A stretch of 64,000 bases of DNA, taken from Verrucomicrobiota bacterium (lineage in GTDB: Bacteria; Verrucomicrobiota; Verrucomicrobiia; Chthoniobacterales; Terrimicrobiaceae). Below the pieces are notes generated by a model that was not told the origin of the DNA, ran no database searches, and was given only the letters and a program-made list of their open reading frames with translations. Location: NCBI GenBank assembly GCA_018970255.1, contig JAGWWS010000003.1, positions 45,968 through 109,967 of the forward strand. The letters run 5' to 3'. Positions within the stretch are counted from its first letter, which is position 1. The number at the start of each line of letters is the position of its first letter. A program made the translations under genes and the position numbers. This document shows, piece by piece, positions 44,214 to 51,891 of this stretch.

Positions 44214-45420
44214 CCCCAAGCGCGCGCGGCTCGGGATCATTTTCCTGACGATCCTCATCAACATGGTGGGCTTCGGCGTGGTGATTCCGGTGTTGCCATT
44301 TTACGCCGAGAGGTTCGGGGCAACGCCCGCGCAGATCGGTTGGCTTTTCGGGATTTTTTCGCTGGCCCAGTTCCTCTTTTCTCCGTTGCTGGGCTCGCTG
44401 AGCGACCGGTTCGGGCGGCGGCCGGTGTTGCTCCTCAGCACGCTCGGGACGGCGGCAGGGTTTCTCATCATGGGCGCGGGGCAAACGCTCGCGATGCTTT
44501 TCGTCGGGCGGTTGATCGACGGGATTTCCGGCGGGAGCATCGGGACTGCGCAAGCCTATGTGGCCGACATCACCACGCCCGAAGACCGACCAAAGGCGAT
44601 GGGGTTGCTCGGGGCGGGTTTTGGTTTGGGGTTCATCCTTGGACCCGCGCTGGGAGGATGGACCGCGGCGCAATTCGGCCACTCGGCACCGCTTTTTGTC
44701 GCGGGCGGGATGGCGCTCGCAAATGCGGCGTTGATTGCATTCCTGCTGCCCGAGTCGCTGCCCCAGGAGCTCCGCGGCAAGCGCGACCGCCAACCGCTTT
44801 TCCCGAACCTCCTGCGGCATGTCCAGAAGGGCCCGTATGCCACGGCCGTGGCGGTTTATTTCATTTTGATCACCGGTTTCTCGGTGATGACGGCCGTCTT
44901 CGCGCTCTTCGTCGCGCGGCGGCACGGGTTCGATGAAAAGCAAACGGGCTACCTTTTCGCCTACCTCGGGGTCATTGCCGTGTTCATCCAAGGCGGGCTG
45001 ATCGGGAAGCTGGTGAAATTTTTCGGCGAGGGCCGGATTGCGACCGCGGGTGCGGCGGTGCTGGCCGGCGGGTTGTTCCTCACGCCGCTGGCCGGCGGGA
45101 TGTGGGAGTTGCTGGCGTATTGCGCGCTCATCGCCATCGGCAACAGCCTGCTGACACCGACGCTCCAGGGAATCGCCTCGCAATGCGTCGATGCCGAGTG
45201 GCAGGGGCGTGCGCTGGGGATTCTGCAATCGGCGGGGAGCCTCGCGCGCTGGATCGGCCCGGTGCTCGGCGGGATGCTGCTGACGCTCGACCTGGCGCGG
45301 CCGGCGGCGGAATACGCCCGCACGCCGTTTTGGGTGGCGGCGGGTTTGCTGGCGGTGACTTTCGTTTTGTGCCTGCGGCTTCCCGCAAGGGCGGCGGCTC
45401 AGGCGAGGGGCGAGGGGTAA
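44206..45420 (+). CDS. MFS transporter, TetA-like drug/H+ antiporter family
   Basis: A 404-residue protein with twelve predicted membrane helices. Motif A between helices 2 and 3 is LGSLSDRFGRRPVLLLS, and helix 1 has NMVGFGVVIPVLPFYAERFG, the typical TetA/DHA1 start. RLIDGISGGSIGTAQAYVADITTPEDR is motif C-like for the same group. Such exporters expel drugs or metabolites using the proton gradient; resistance is not implied for chromosomal homologues. The start overlaps the START-like gene. It ends inside the convergent nucleotidyltransferase gene, with 22 bp shared. Confidence 0.9.
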   Translation: MSDPKRARLGIIFLTILINMVGFGVVIPVLPFYAERFGATPAQIGWLFGIFSLAQFLFSPLLGSLSDRFGRRPVLLLSTLGTAAGFLIMGAGQTLAMLFVGRLIDGISGGSIGTAQAYVADITTPEDRPKAMGLLGAGFGLGFILGPALGGWTAAQFGHSAPLFVAGGMALANAALIAFLLPESLPQELRGKRDRQPLFPNLLRHVQKGPYATAVAVYFILITGFSVMTAVFALFVARRHGFDEKQTGYLFAYLGVIAVFIQGGLIGKLVKFFGEGRIATAGAAVLAGGLFLTPLAGGMWELLAYCALIAIGNSLLTPTLQGIASQCVDAEWQGRALGILQSAGSLARWIGPVLGGMLLTLDLARPAAEYARTPFWVAAGLLAVTFVLCLRLPARAAAQARGEG

Positions 45421-46289
45421 TCGCCCGCAGCGACAAGTTCCCGCAACGCCTCGACAACCACAGGGCGGTCTTCGCGGTAGGTGATTCCGAACCAGCGCGA
45501 CTCGACGGGCAAAACGGAAACCCGGGCCTCGCCGCGTGCGACCATGTCGGCCACGGCGCTTGGAATGTAGAACTCCGTCTTGGGGTCGCCGGATTTTTCT
45601 TCAAGGAACCGCAGTAACCCCGACTCGAGGAAACCGAAGGCATCGGGCGTGAAGCCCCAGCAATTCATCGAAACGCGCTCATCGCCGCGGAATGCGGTTC
45701 CATCGGCCTCGTCGCGCAGTCCGCCGGGCGTGCGGCCGATGCGCGTGTGTTCCTTCACGCCCTCCAGGAATCCGTCGGCATCGAGGCGGCAAACACCCCG
45801 CGAGACGGTTCCGTTTTCCGAAAGCGTGGTGTCGAGCCGGTAGCCCGCCATGCAGAAACGGCTGGGTGTTTTTTCTTTCTTCAAAAACCCCGCCACCGCC
45901 TGGAACGCGCCGGCGCCGTAGAAATCGTCGGCGTTGATGGCAAGGAACGGGGCGTCCACCGCCGAGCGCGCACACCAAACCGCATGGCCGGTGCCCCAGG
46001 GTTTTTCGCGGCCGGGCGGCACGCTGAAGCCGCCGGGGAGGTCGTTGAGTTGCTGGAAGGCATAGTCCACATCGATGCGCCCCTCGAACCTCCGGCCGGC
46101 CCGTTCGCGGAATTCCGCCTCGAAGTCGCGGCGAATGACGAAGACCACGCGATTGAAGGCTGCGCGCACGGCGTCGAAGACGGAGTAGTCGAGGATGGTC
46201 TCGCCGGCAGGGCCGAGGCCGTCCATTTGCTTGAGCCCGCCATATCTGCTGCCCATGCCGGCAGCCAAAACAAGAAGTGTCAGATCCAT
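45399..46289 (-). CDS. Sugar-nucleotidyltransferase-like protein
   Basis: A 296-residue protein with the nucleotidyltransferase N-terminus LVLAAGMGSRYGGLKQ, then PWGTGHAVWCA and the metal-binding NADDFYG. It resembles glucose-1-phosphate thymidylyl-/uridylyltransferase-like domains, and its C-terminal region (TEFYIPSAVADMVARGEARVSVLPVESRWFGITY) is conserved in a group of PVC and Bacteroidetes proteins without defined substrate. The start codon lies only 9 bp after tRNA-Pro on the same strand, so it may be read from tRNA-derived transcripts. It shares its last 22 bp with the convergent MFS gene. Confidence 0.85.
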   Translation of the reverse strand: MDLTLLVLAAGMGSRYGGLKQMDGLGPAGETILDYSVFDAVRAAFNRVVFVIRRDFEAEFRERAGRRFEGRIDVDYAFQQLNDLPGGFSVPPGREKPWGTGHAVWCARSAVDAPFLAINADDFYGAGAFQAVAGFLKKEKTPSRFCMAGYRLDTTLSENGTVSRGVCRLDADGFLEGVKEHTRIGRTPGGLRDEADGTAFRGDERVSMNCWGFTPDAFGFLESGLLRFLEEKSGDPKTEFYIPSAVADMVARGEARVSVLPVESRWFGITYREDRPVVVEALRELVAAGDYPSPLA

Positions 46290-46298
46290 GCTGGAATC

Positions 46299-46372
46299 TC
46301 GGGCCGGCGAGATTCGAACTCGCGACCTCCTCGTCCCGAACGAGGCGCTCTACCAAGCTGAGCCACGGCCCG
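46299..46372 (-). tRNA. tRNA-Pro (CGG)
   Basis: A complete cloverleaf reads from 46372 down to 46299. The 7-bp acceptor stem (CGGGCCG / CGGCCCG) is perfect, the anticodon stem CCTCG/CGAGG closes loop TTCGGGA (anticodon CGG), and the T arm is GCGAG TTCGAAT CTCGC. The discriminator is A and CCA is not encoded. The next gene starts 9 bp downstream. Confidence 0.97.
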
Positions 46373-46382
46373 ATATTTGGAA

Positions 46383-46400
46383 CCGCCGGGGTGCCGGCGG
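46383..46400. terminator. GC hairpin between the OppB-like gene and tRNA-Pro
   Basis: The arms CCGCCGG (46383-46389) and CCGGCGG (46394-46400) pair over a GGTG loop. It lies after the OppB-like stop and before tRNA-Pro on the minus strand. There is no T-run after it, so it may be a weak terminator or a leader structure of the tRNA transcript. Confidence 0.35.
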
Positions 46401-46446
46401 ATTCGGATTGATCGCACCACCGCCCCGCCGCCGCAAGGATTATATC

Positions 46447-47409
46447 CTATTCGAGCCGCACGCGCGGGTCCACAACGGCGTAGAGCAGGTCGGAGACAAG
46501 GTTCCCGGCGAGGACGAGGGCCGCGACGATGAAGTTCAATGCGACGAGCATCGGGTAATCGCGCTCGAGCACGGCTTCGTAGCCGAGCCGCCCCATGCCC
46601 GGGTAGGCGAAAATGGTTTCGACGATCACCGACCCGCCGATGAGCGCGGGCAACAAGCCGCCGATGCCCGTGACGAGCGGGCGGATCGAATTTCTGAGCG
46701 CGTGTTTGTAAAAGATGGAATCCTCGTCGAGCCCCTTGGCGCGCCCGGTGCGGATGTAGCCCTCCCGGAGCGTTTCAAGCATGCTGGCGCGGATGTAGCG
46801 GGATTGGACGGCGATGCCGCCCAGCGAAAGGATGGCCGCCGGTAGGGCGATGTGCCAAACGCTGTCGAGCAGGCGCGAGGCTTCGTTCGGGAATGCGATG
46901 CCGAAGGATTGCGTGCCGAGCACCGGAATGCCGACCGTTTTCACGAGCCAAATCACGGCGAGGTTCGCGATCCAAAATGTGGGCACGGCTATGAAAACAA
47001 AAACGCCCAGCGAAACGATGGTGTCCGGAGCGCGGCCGGCGTGGCGGGCGCAAAACACGCCGATGAGCAACCCGAAGGTGAGCGAGAGCGTGATGGCGGC
47101 GACATTCAGGATCACCGTGGCGGGCAGGCGCTCGGCGACCCGCTCCAGCACGGGGCGGCCGTCCTTGATGCTCTTCAACCGGCCGGTGAAGAGGTCGCGC
47201 ATGTTGAGCCAGTATTGTTCGTGCAGAGGGCGGTCGAGGTGGAATTTCTTGCGGAACATTTCCTTCACCTGCGGCGTGATTTTCGGGTTCAGCTCGCCCC
47301 ACGGATAGGGGCTGCCCGGCGCGAGTGTGACCATGAAAAACGAGACGAGGCTGATGAAAAACAGCAACAGGACCCCGATCAACAGGCGCCGGACGAGGAA
47401 ATTCAGCAC
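46447..47409 (-). CDS. OppB/DppB-like ABC transporter permease
   Basis: A 320-residue protein with six predicted helices and the OppB-family architecture: an N-terminal helix (MLNFLVRRLLIGVLLLFFISLVSFFM), then a periplasmic stretch (PKITPQVKEMFRKKFHLDRPLHEQY), then the EAA loop (GYIRTGRAKGLDEDSIFYKHALRNSIRPL). Such permeases import peptides, nickel or similar ligands as half of an OppBC heterodimer. The OppC, OppA and ATPase partners are absent here; an OppF-like ATPase lies at 9090-9893. It is the last gene of the nine-gene minus-strand unit beginning at 54954, following the MauE-like gene by 37 bp. Confidence 0.9.
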   Translation of the reverse strand: MLNFLVRRLLIGVLLLFFISLVSFFMVTLAPGSPYPWGELNPKITPQVKEMFRKKFHLDRPLHEQYWLNMRDLFTGRLKSIKDGRPVLERVAERLPATVILNVAAITLSLTFGLLIGVFCARHAGRAPDTIVSLGVFVFIAVPTFWIANLAVIWLVKTVGIPVLGTQSFGIAFPNEASRLLDSVWHIALPAAILSLGGIAVQSRYIRASMLETLREGYIRTGRAKGLDEDSIFYKHALRNSIRPLVTGIGGLLPALIGGSVIVETIFAYPGMGRLGYEAVLERDYPMLVALNFIVAALVLAGNLVSDLLYAVVDPRVRLE

Positions 47410-47446
47410 CCGGCAAGCATGGCGCGGCGGGCGCGGCGGGACAAGC

Positions 47447-47878
47447 TCAGCGGCGGAGGGTTTTCAGCCCCGCGGCCGCGAGCACAATGAGCCCGGCATT
47501 CCGCAAGAGCCCCGGCCAACCGGAAGAAGGCTCGCCCCCGCCCCCAAAGCAACCGCAGGAAACCACCTCGCCGCGCACGAGGGTCGTTCCGAGCGCGATG
47601 GCGAAAACCGCCAGCATCGCAATCGCCGTCCACAGCGCGCCGCGCCGGGCCGATGGGATGAATGCCAGTGCGGCGGCGCAGGAGATTTCGAGCCACGGCA
47701 GGTAGATGGCGACGGCATTGACGAACAATTGAGGGACGATGCCGTATTGGTGGACCGAAAGGGCGAATGCGGAGGGGTTGCCGATTTTCGGGATGGCCGC
47801 GGCGAAAAACACGCCCGCAAGCGCCAGGCACAAAATCCACTCGAGCAGCCACGGGATGTCGATGCGGCGCGCGTTCAT
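47447..47878 (-). CDS. MauE/DoxX-like membrane protein
   Basis: A 143-residue protein with four predicted transmembrane helices. It starts MNARRIDIPWLLEWILCL and has IPKIGNPSAFALSVHQYGIVP in the second region, a pattern shared by MauE and DoxX-like proteins. SCGCFGGGGEP is the conserved CGCFG motif of the MauE family, in which the cysteines are thought to serve disulfide chemistry. The ATG overlaps the stop of the upstream rhodanese gene as ATGA. The adjacent rhodanese and DUF1573 genes suggest a periplasmic thiol or sulfur-relay role. Function remains inferred. Confidence 0.84.
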   Translation of the reverse strand: MNARRIDIPWLLEWILCLALAGVFFAAAIPKIGNPSAFALSVHQYGIVPQLFVNAVAIYLPWLEISCAAALAFIPSARRGALWTAIAMLAVFAIALGTTLVRGEVVSCGCFGGGGEPSSGWPGLLRNAGLIVLAAAGLKTLRR

Positions 47879-48396
47879 TGCAGCGGCAACCCGGCTTCCA
47901 CCCATGCGCCGGTGCCCCCGGTGAAAAGCACGACCTTTTCGGTCCCCTGCGCGCGGAGGAACGCACCCAGCATCAGCGCATCGTCGCAGCGCCGGCCGGA
48001 GCAATAGACCAGCACAGGCTGCGAGGGGCCGAGCATGGCGGACATTTCGTCGAAGGAATCGATGTGCGTGGCAAAAGGGAAGGGGATCGCGCCGGGGAGG
48101 TGGCCTTTGTCGAATTCCTCCATGGGGCGGGCGTCGAGGACGAGGTGGCTGCCGGATTCGAGGATTTCGCGGACCCCGCGGATGTCGGCAGTCTCGATGC
48201 CTTTCGAGGCGGCGAGGGTTTCGAGGCGGAGCCCGTGGTCCTCGGCCCAGGGGATGCGGAAGGGACCGAACAATTGCGCCGCGGTTCCAAGCACAAGCGC
48301 GCATGCGGCAATCGCGGCGATGGCCGGGAACAGCGGGCGCTTGCCTGCGGGGCGGTCAGTCCTGTGGATCGGTATGGCCGGAATGTGGGCTGCCAT
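47875..48396 (-). CDS. Rhodanese-like domain protein with N-terminal membrane anchor
   Basis: A 174-residue protein. Residues 20-40 form a hydrophobic segment (LFPAIAAIAACALVLGTAAQLFG), probably an anchor. The rest is a single rhodanese domain with the active-site loop YCSGRRC, so the catalytic Cys lies in the loop CSGRRC, and LDARPMEEFDKGHLPGAIPF before it. Rhodaneses carry persulfide sulfur on the Cys. The start MAAHIPAI was taken because the frame upstream matches nothing; it overlaps the DUF1573 gene by 41 bp. Its stop overlaps the MauE-like start, so the three are translated together. Confidence 0.86.
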   Translation of the reverse strand: MAAHIPAIPIHRTDRPAGKRPLFPAIAAIAACALVLGTAAQLFGPFRIPWAEDHGLRLETLAASKGIETADIRGVREILESGSHLVLDARPMEEFDKGHLPGAIPFPFATHIDSFDEMSAMLGPSQPVLVYCSGRRCDDALMLGAFLRAQGTEKVVLFTGGTGAWVEAGLPLQ

Positions 48397-49339
48397 GGAT
48401 GGGAACCTCCAGGGTGCGTGCGGGTGTGCCCGCCACGCGGATCGAAATATTTTTCCCGTCGAGCGAAGGCCGGGAAAGGATGTTCGAGACTGTGATGCGC
48501 CGGGCGGATTGGCCGGCGGATGCGGAGGTCCAGCGCATCGCGGGGTCTGGCAATTCGACGCCTTCGATTTCAAACGGGCGGCCGTCGGCTGCTTTCACCA
48601 GGAACGAGCGCGTGGCCGGTCCGGTGCCCGTGAGGCGGCAAACGGAGGGGACGACCGCAAAATCCCCGGCAATCGAAACGAGGGTTTCGATTTCGAGCAC
48701 GGGGTTGTCGCGGTCGCCGGTTTGGATGGTGACCCTGTCCGGGTGGGCGCCGGGTGCGAGTTCGCCTTTCAGGCGGGCGGTGAGCGTGAAGCCGCCGGCA
48801 TCGGCGGGCGCGGTGGAAATTTCCAGCAGTCCGGATTGTGACTTGGGTTCGGAGGGCGCGAGTTTTTTCCGGGCAGGCGAGCGGACCCCCACTTCGCCTT
48901 CGATGGGGCCGCCGGGCGTTTCGCGGCGGAGGACGAGCACCGGCGGATCGACCTCCAGGCGTTTCGAAACGGTGGCGCGCAAGGCCAGCACGGGTCGCCG
49001 GTTCGATGGGTCGTTCGTTTGGAGCGCGATGGTTTTCTCCTGCAGGCCCTGGCGGCCGGCGAGCGAAAGGGAAACGGGAAGCATCGCCACGCCACCGGGC
49101 GGGATTTTTTGGCGGGGGTCCCACTGGAATGTGGTGCAGCCGCAGGCGGCGTGGATTTTTTCGATCGCGAGCGGCGAACCGCCGGTGTTGCGGATTGCAA
49201 AGACATGCTGCCGGGGCTGGGAGGGGTCCACCTCCCCGAAATCGTGCGTGGACGGCTCGCAGGAAAAGAGCGGCGGGTCTGCGGCCGCGACCGCGTGGGC
49301 GAGAACCAAAAATGCCGCGAAGGGGAGCGCCGCCCTCAC
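48356..49339 (-). CDS. DUF1573 domain-containing exported protein
   Basis: A 327-residue protein with a signal peptide of about 19 residues (MRAALPFAAFLVLAHAVAA). Residues 24-120 match DUF1573: FSCEPSTHDFGEVDPSQPRQHVFAIRNTGG, then IEKIHAACGCTTFQWDPRQKIPPGG. The central and C-terminal regions look like further immunoglobulin-like beta domains, with little similarity to known enzymes. DUF1573 occurs widely in Bacteroidetes and PVC bacteria and carries a conserved ACGCT cysteine pair. The cysteine pair and neighbours (rhodanese, MauE-like) suggest a thiol function. It starts 4 bp after the HlyD-like gene. Confidence 0.86.
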   Translation of the reverse strand: MRAALPFAAFLVLAHAVAAADPPLFSCEPSTHDFGEVDPSQPRQHVFAIRNTGGSPLAIEKIHAACGCTTFQWDPRQKIPPGGVAMLPVSLSLAGRQGLQEKTIALQTNDPSNRRPVLALRATVSKRLEVDPPVLVLRRETPGGPIEGEVGVRSPARKKLAPSEPKSQSGLLEISTAPADAGGFTLTARLKGELAPGAHPDRVTIQTGDRDNPVLEIETLVSIAGDFAVVPSVCRLTGTGPATRSFLVKAADGRPFEIEGVELPDPAMRWTSASAGQSARRITVSNILSRPSLDGKNISIRVAGTPARTLEVPIHGSPHSGHTDPQD

Positions 49340-49343
49340 GGAA

Positions 49344-50210
49344 TCATTCGCCGCGGGTGGCGACGGAAACGGTTTGCCCGATGCGAAGCGGGATCGGCGG
49401 CTGCCCGGTTACCAGCACCCTCACGGGGAAGCGGTTCGGCAACCGCACCCAATCGACTGTTTGGGACACGCTGGGCAGGAGGTTGTCCTGGTTGGTCGAG
49501 CCGTCGGGGTCGTGGATGCCCCAGGCAACGCTTTCCACCACGCCTTCGAAGGGTTCGTCGTCGCGGCCGATGAAAGTCACCGCAACGGGACCGCCCTGCC
49601 GGACATGGTGGAGCTGGGTTTCCTTGAAGTAGGCGGCGACCCAGAAGGAATTTGAATCCACGAGCGCGAGGAGTTGCTGACCTGCGTAAACATAGGTGCC
49701 CGGCGAGGTGTTCATGTTCGTGATGTAGCCGTCCACGGGCGCAAAAATTTTCGTGTAGGAGAGGTTGAGCTGGGCGGACTCGAGGTCGGCTTTCGCGGCG
49801 GCACGGTTCGCCTGGGCGGCGGCGTAGGAATCCTGCGCATTTTGGAGGTCGCGCAGGTCGTTGACCTTGGTTTTGTAAAGTTGCTCTTGGCGGTCGAGTT
49901 CCTGCTTGGTTTGCACGACATCGGCTTCGGTTTGCTGGAGCTTCGCGAGCGCGTTGTTCGTCGCGGCGATGTAGGTGGAAGGGTCGATTTCGAAAAGGAG
50001 GTCTCCTTTTTTGACCGTTTGGTTGTCGCGGATCGGGATGTTGGTGATGGGGCCGGAGACGCGGCAGGCAATGCCGACGACATTCGCGCGGACTTGAGCG
50101 TCGCGGGTCCAGGGCTTCGTGGTGTAGCGCTCATACATTCCGAGCGATGCCATCGCGGCCAGCACGACGACGAACCCGGTGACCACATATTTGGCGGGGA
50201 ATTTTTCCAT
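49344..50210 (-). CDS. HlyD-family periplasmic adaptor protein (AaeA/EmrA-like)
   Basis: A 288-residue protein with an N-terminal membrane helix (YVVTGFVVVLAAMASLGM), a biotinyl-lipoyl-like domain (RVSGPITNIPIRDNQTVKKGDLLFEIDP) and a helical hairpin (TEADVVQTKQELDRQEQLYKTKVND), then the second half-lipoyl segment (LNLSYTKIFAPVDGYITNM) and a beta-barrel end. This is the typical adaptor of tripartite export systems. The ATG overlaps the DUF1656 stop as TAATG. In the E. coli aaeXAB operon DUF1656 (AaeX) precedes AaeA and the FUSC exporter AaeB follows, but here a DUF1573 gene follows instead and no AaeB-like gene is present. Confidence 0.92.
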   Translation of the reverse strand: MEKFPAKYVVTGFVVVLAAMASLGMYERYTTKPWTRDAQVRANVVGIACRVSGPITNIPIRDNQTVKKGDLLFEIDPSTYIAATNNALAKLQQTEADVVQTKQELDRQEQLYKTKVNDLRDLQNAQDSYAAAQANRAAAKADLESAQLNLSYTKIFAPVDGYITNMNTSPGTYVYAGQQLLALVDSNSFWVAAYFKETQLHHVRQGGPVAVTFIGRDDEPFEGVVESVAWGIHDPDGSTNQDNLLPSVSQTVDWVRLPNRFPVRVLVTGQPPIPLRIGQTVSVATRGE

Positions 50211-50431
50211 TAGGGGGACAGGGCGAGCCCGAGTGTGGTGCCGAAGAGCACGGCGAGGGCGACGAAGAAAAGAGGCAGGTGCCAAATGTGGCGCGTGAGG
50301 CCGAGGCGCTCGAGAGCCAGCGTGGCGAGCCATGCGGCGAGGAAGCCCAGCGTGCCGACAACCATCCCCCAAGGCAGGAGGAACCCGAAGAGGTCTATCT
50401 CCGCGGTGGTGAGGGATTGGAGGAGGTTCAC
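50210..50431 (-). CDS. DUF1656 (AaeX-like) small membrane protein
   Basis: A 73-residue protein with two predicted helices (LLPWGMVVGTLGFLAAWLATL and HLPLFFVALAVLFGTTLGL), preceded by a EIDLFGF motif typical of DUF1656. The start is a GTG at 50431 that overlaps the stop of the upstream cardiolipin synthase gene as GTGA; no upstream start keeps the frame outside that gene. AaeX-type proteins accompany HlyD adaptors in aromatic-acid or drug efflux operons, though their role is not known. Its stop overlaps the HlyD-like start. Confidence 0.85.
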   Translation of the reverse strand: MNLLQSLTTAEIDLFGFLLPWGMVVGTLGFLAAWLATLALERLGLTRHIWHLPLFFVALAVLFGTTLGLALSP

Positions 50432-51864
50432 TGTTCTGGGCTCATCAGGGCCGCGAGGCGGCATTTGAGGCGGAATGGCAGGGAGCCGTCCCCGAATTTT
50501 GCGAGGTCCTCGGGGCGGCTGCGGTCGAAATCCGCGAGGAACATCGACTCGACGGCCGAGGCGAAGGCGGTGTCCTGCACCGCGGCCGAGAGCTCGAAAT
50601 TCAGCATGAACGAGCGGTAGTCCAAATTGATGGAGCCGACAATCGCGATTTCCCCGTCCGCGAGGAGGACCTTCTGGTGCATGAAGCCGGGCTGGTAGCG
50701 CCAAACCTTCACGCCCGCCTCGCGCAGCTTCGGGTAGTAGGTGAACGATGAGAGCCAGGGCAGCTTGTGGTCGGCGAATTGGGGCAGGATGATCCGCACA
50801 TCCACGCCGCGGATCGCGGCGTGGCAAATCGCGTGGAAGAGCGGGCTGGAAGGGACGAAATACGGGCTCGCAATCCAGAGGCGCTTCGCGGCGTCGTTGA
50901 TGATGGAAAGGTAAACAGCCGGGCAGGTGCTCCAGCCCTGTGCGGGGCCCGAGGCGATCGGGAAAACGGCGGCTTTCCCGCCGTGGGCGGTGGAGGGGGC
51001 GGGCAGGCGGAACGCCGGGACCGTCCGCGTGACATAATGCCAATCCTCGAGGAACGACATTTGGAAACCCGCCACGGCCGGGCCCTCGATGCGGAGGTGC
51101 GTGTCGCGCCAAGGGCCGAAATGGCGCGAGAGCCCCATGTATTCGTCTCCCACATTGAGCCCGCCGACGAACGCGGTGCGGGAATCCGTGATGACGAGCT
51201 TGCGGTGGTTGCGGAAATTGATTTGGAAGCGGCGGCCGAACTGGCGGTTCGTGATGAACGGTTCGACGGAGACGCCGCCTTCGCGCAGGCGCCGCACCCA
51301 GGAAAGGGGCAGGGTTTTGGAACCCACCTGGTCGTAAAGCACGCGGCATTCGGCTCCGCGGCGCGCGGCTGCGAGCAGGCGTTCCTGCAACCCGCGGCCG
51401 AGGCGGTCGTCGTGGATGATGAAAAACTGGACCCACACGGATTCCGAAGCCGCATCGATGGCTGCGAAAACGGCATCGAAAGTTTCCCTCCCGTCGATGA
51501 GCAGGCGGAGGTGGTTGGAGCCGGTGGAGGGAAGGCCGGAGAGGTTTTGCGCAAGGATGCCCGCTTCGGCGAAGGCACCTTGGAACGGCATGCGGTGGCC
51601 GTCCAAGTGGCGCGCGGTGGCGCCCAGCGCGGCGGAGAGTTCCTTGGACTCCCCGGATTTCGCAAGCGTGTAGCCGGCGAAGCGCGATTCGCCGAAAATC
51701 AGGAACAACGGAATCGCAACCAGCGGAAAGATAACCAGCGCGCACGCCCATGCGACGGCCGATTGAGGCGTGCGGGCGATCAGGATGGCGCGGAGCGCCA
51801 GGAAAATCCCGATCGCCTCGAGGACGATGGAGCTGGCGAGGTAAAAAGTCGGCAGCCAGTTCAC
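50428..51864 (-). CDS. cls: Cardiolipin synthase (phospholipase D family)
   Basis: A 478-residue protein with two N-terminal membrane helices (residues about 8-30 and 36-58), then two phospholipase D domains. HKD motif 1 is His220, Lys222, Asp227 in NHRKLVITD, and motif 2 is MHQKVLLADG near residue 405 followed by GSINLDYRS. The spacing fits bacterial cardiolipin synthases that join two phosphatidylglycerols (ClsA type). It sits in the nine-gene minus-strand unit: 27 bp after the membrane coiled-coil protein and overlapping the DUF1656 gene. Its linkage to a sensor kinase suggests envelope-stress-controlled cardiolipin, by inference. Confidence 0.94.
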   Translation of the reverse strand: MNWLPTFYLASSIVLEAIGIFLALRAILIARTPQSAVAWACALVIFPLVAIPLFLIFGESRFAGYTLAKSGESKELSAALGATARHLDGHRMPFQGAFAEAGILAQNLSGLPSTGSNHLRLLIDGRETFDAVFAAIDAASESVWVQFFIIHDDRLGRGLQERLLAAARRGAECRVLYDQVGSKTLPLSWVRRLREGGVSVEPFITNRQFGRRFQINFRNHRKLVITDSRTAFVGGLNVGDEYMGLSRHFGPWRDTHLRIEGPAVAGFQMSFLEDWHYVTRTVPAFRLPAPSTAHGGKAAVFPIASGPAQGWSTCPAVYLSIINDAAKRLWIASPYFVPSSPLFHAICHAAIRGVDVRIILPQFADHKLPWLSSFTYYPKLREAGVKVWRYQPGFMHQKVLLADGEIAIVGSINLDYRSFMLNFELSAAVQDTAFASAVESMFLADFDRSRPEDLAKFGDGSLPFRLKCRLAALMSPEQ

Positions 51865-51891
51865 GGGTCTTCTTCGCCGCGCGCGGACGGC

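Noticed and set aside
46439..46444. Perfect TATAAT on the minus strand just after the OppB-like stop
   Set aside because: It would give a 60-nt leader for tRNA-Pro with no -35 element at the right distance, so I did not list it as a promoter.
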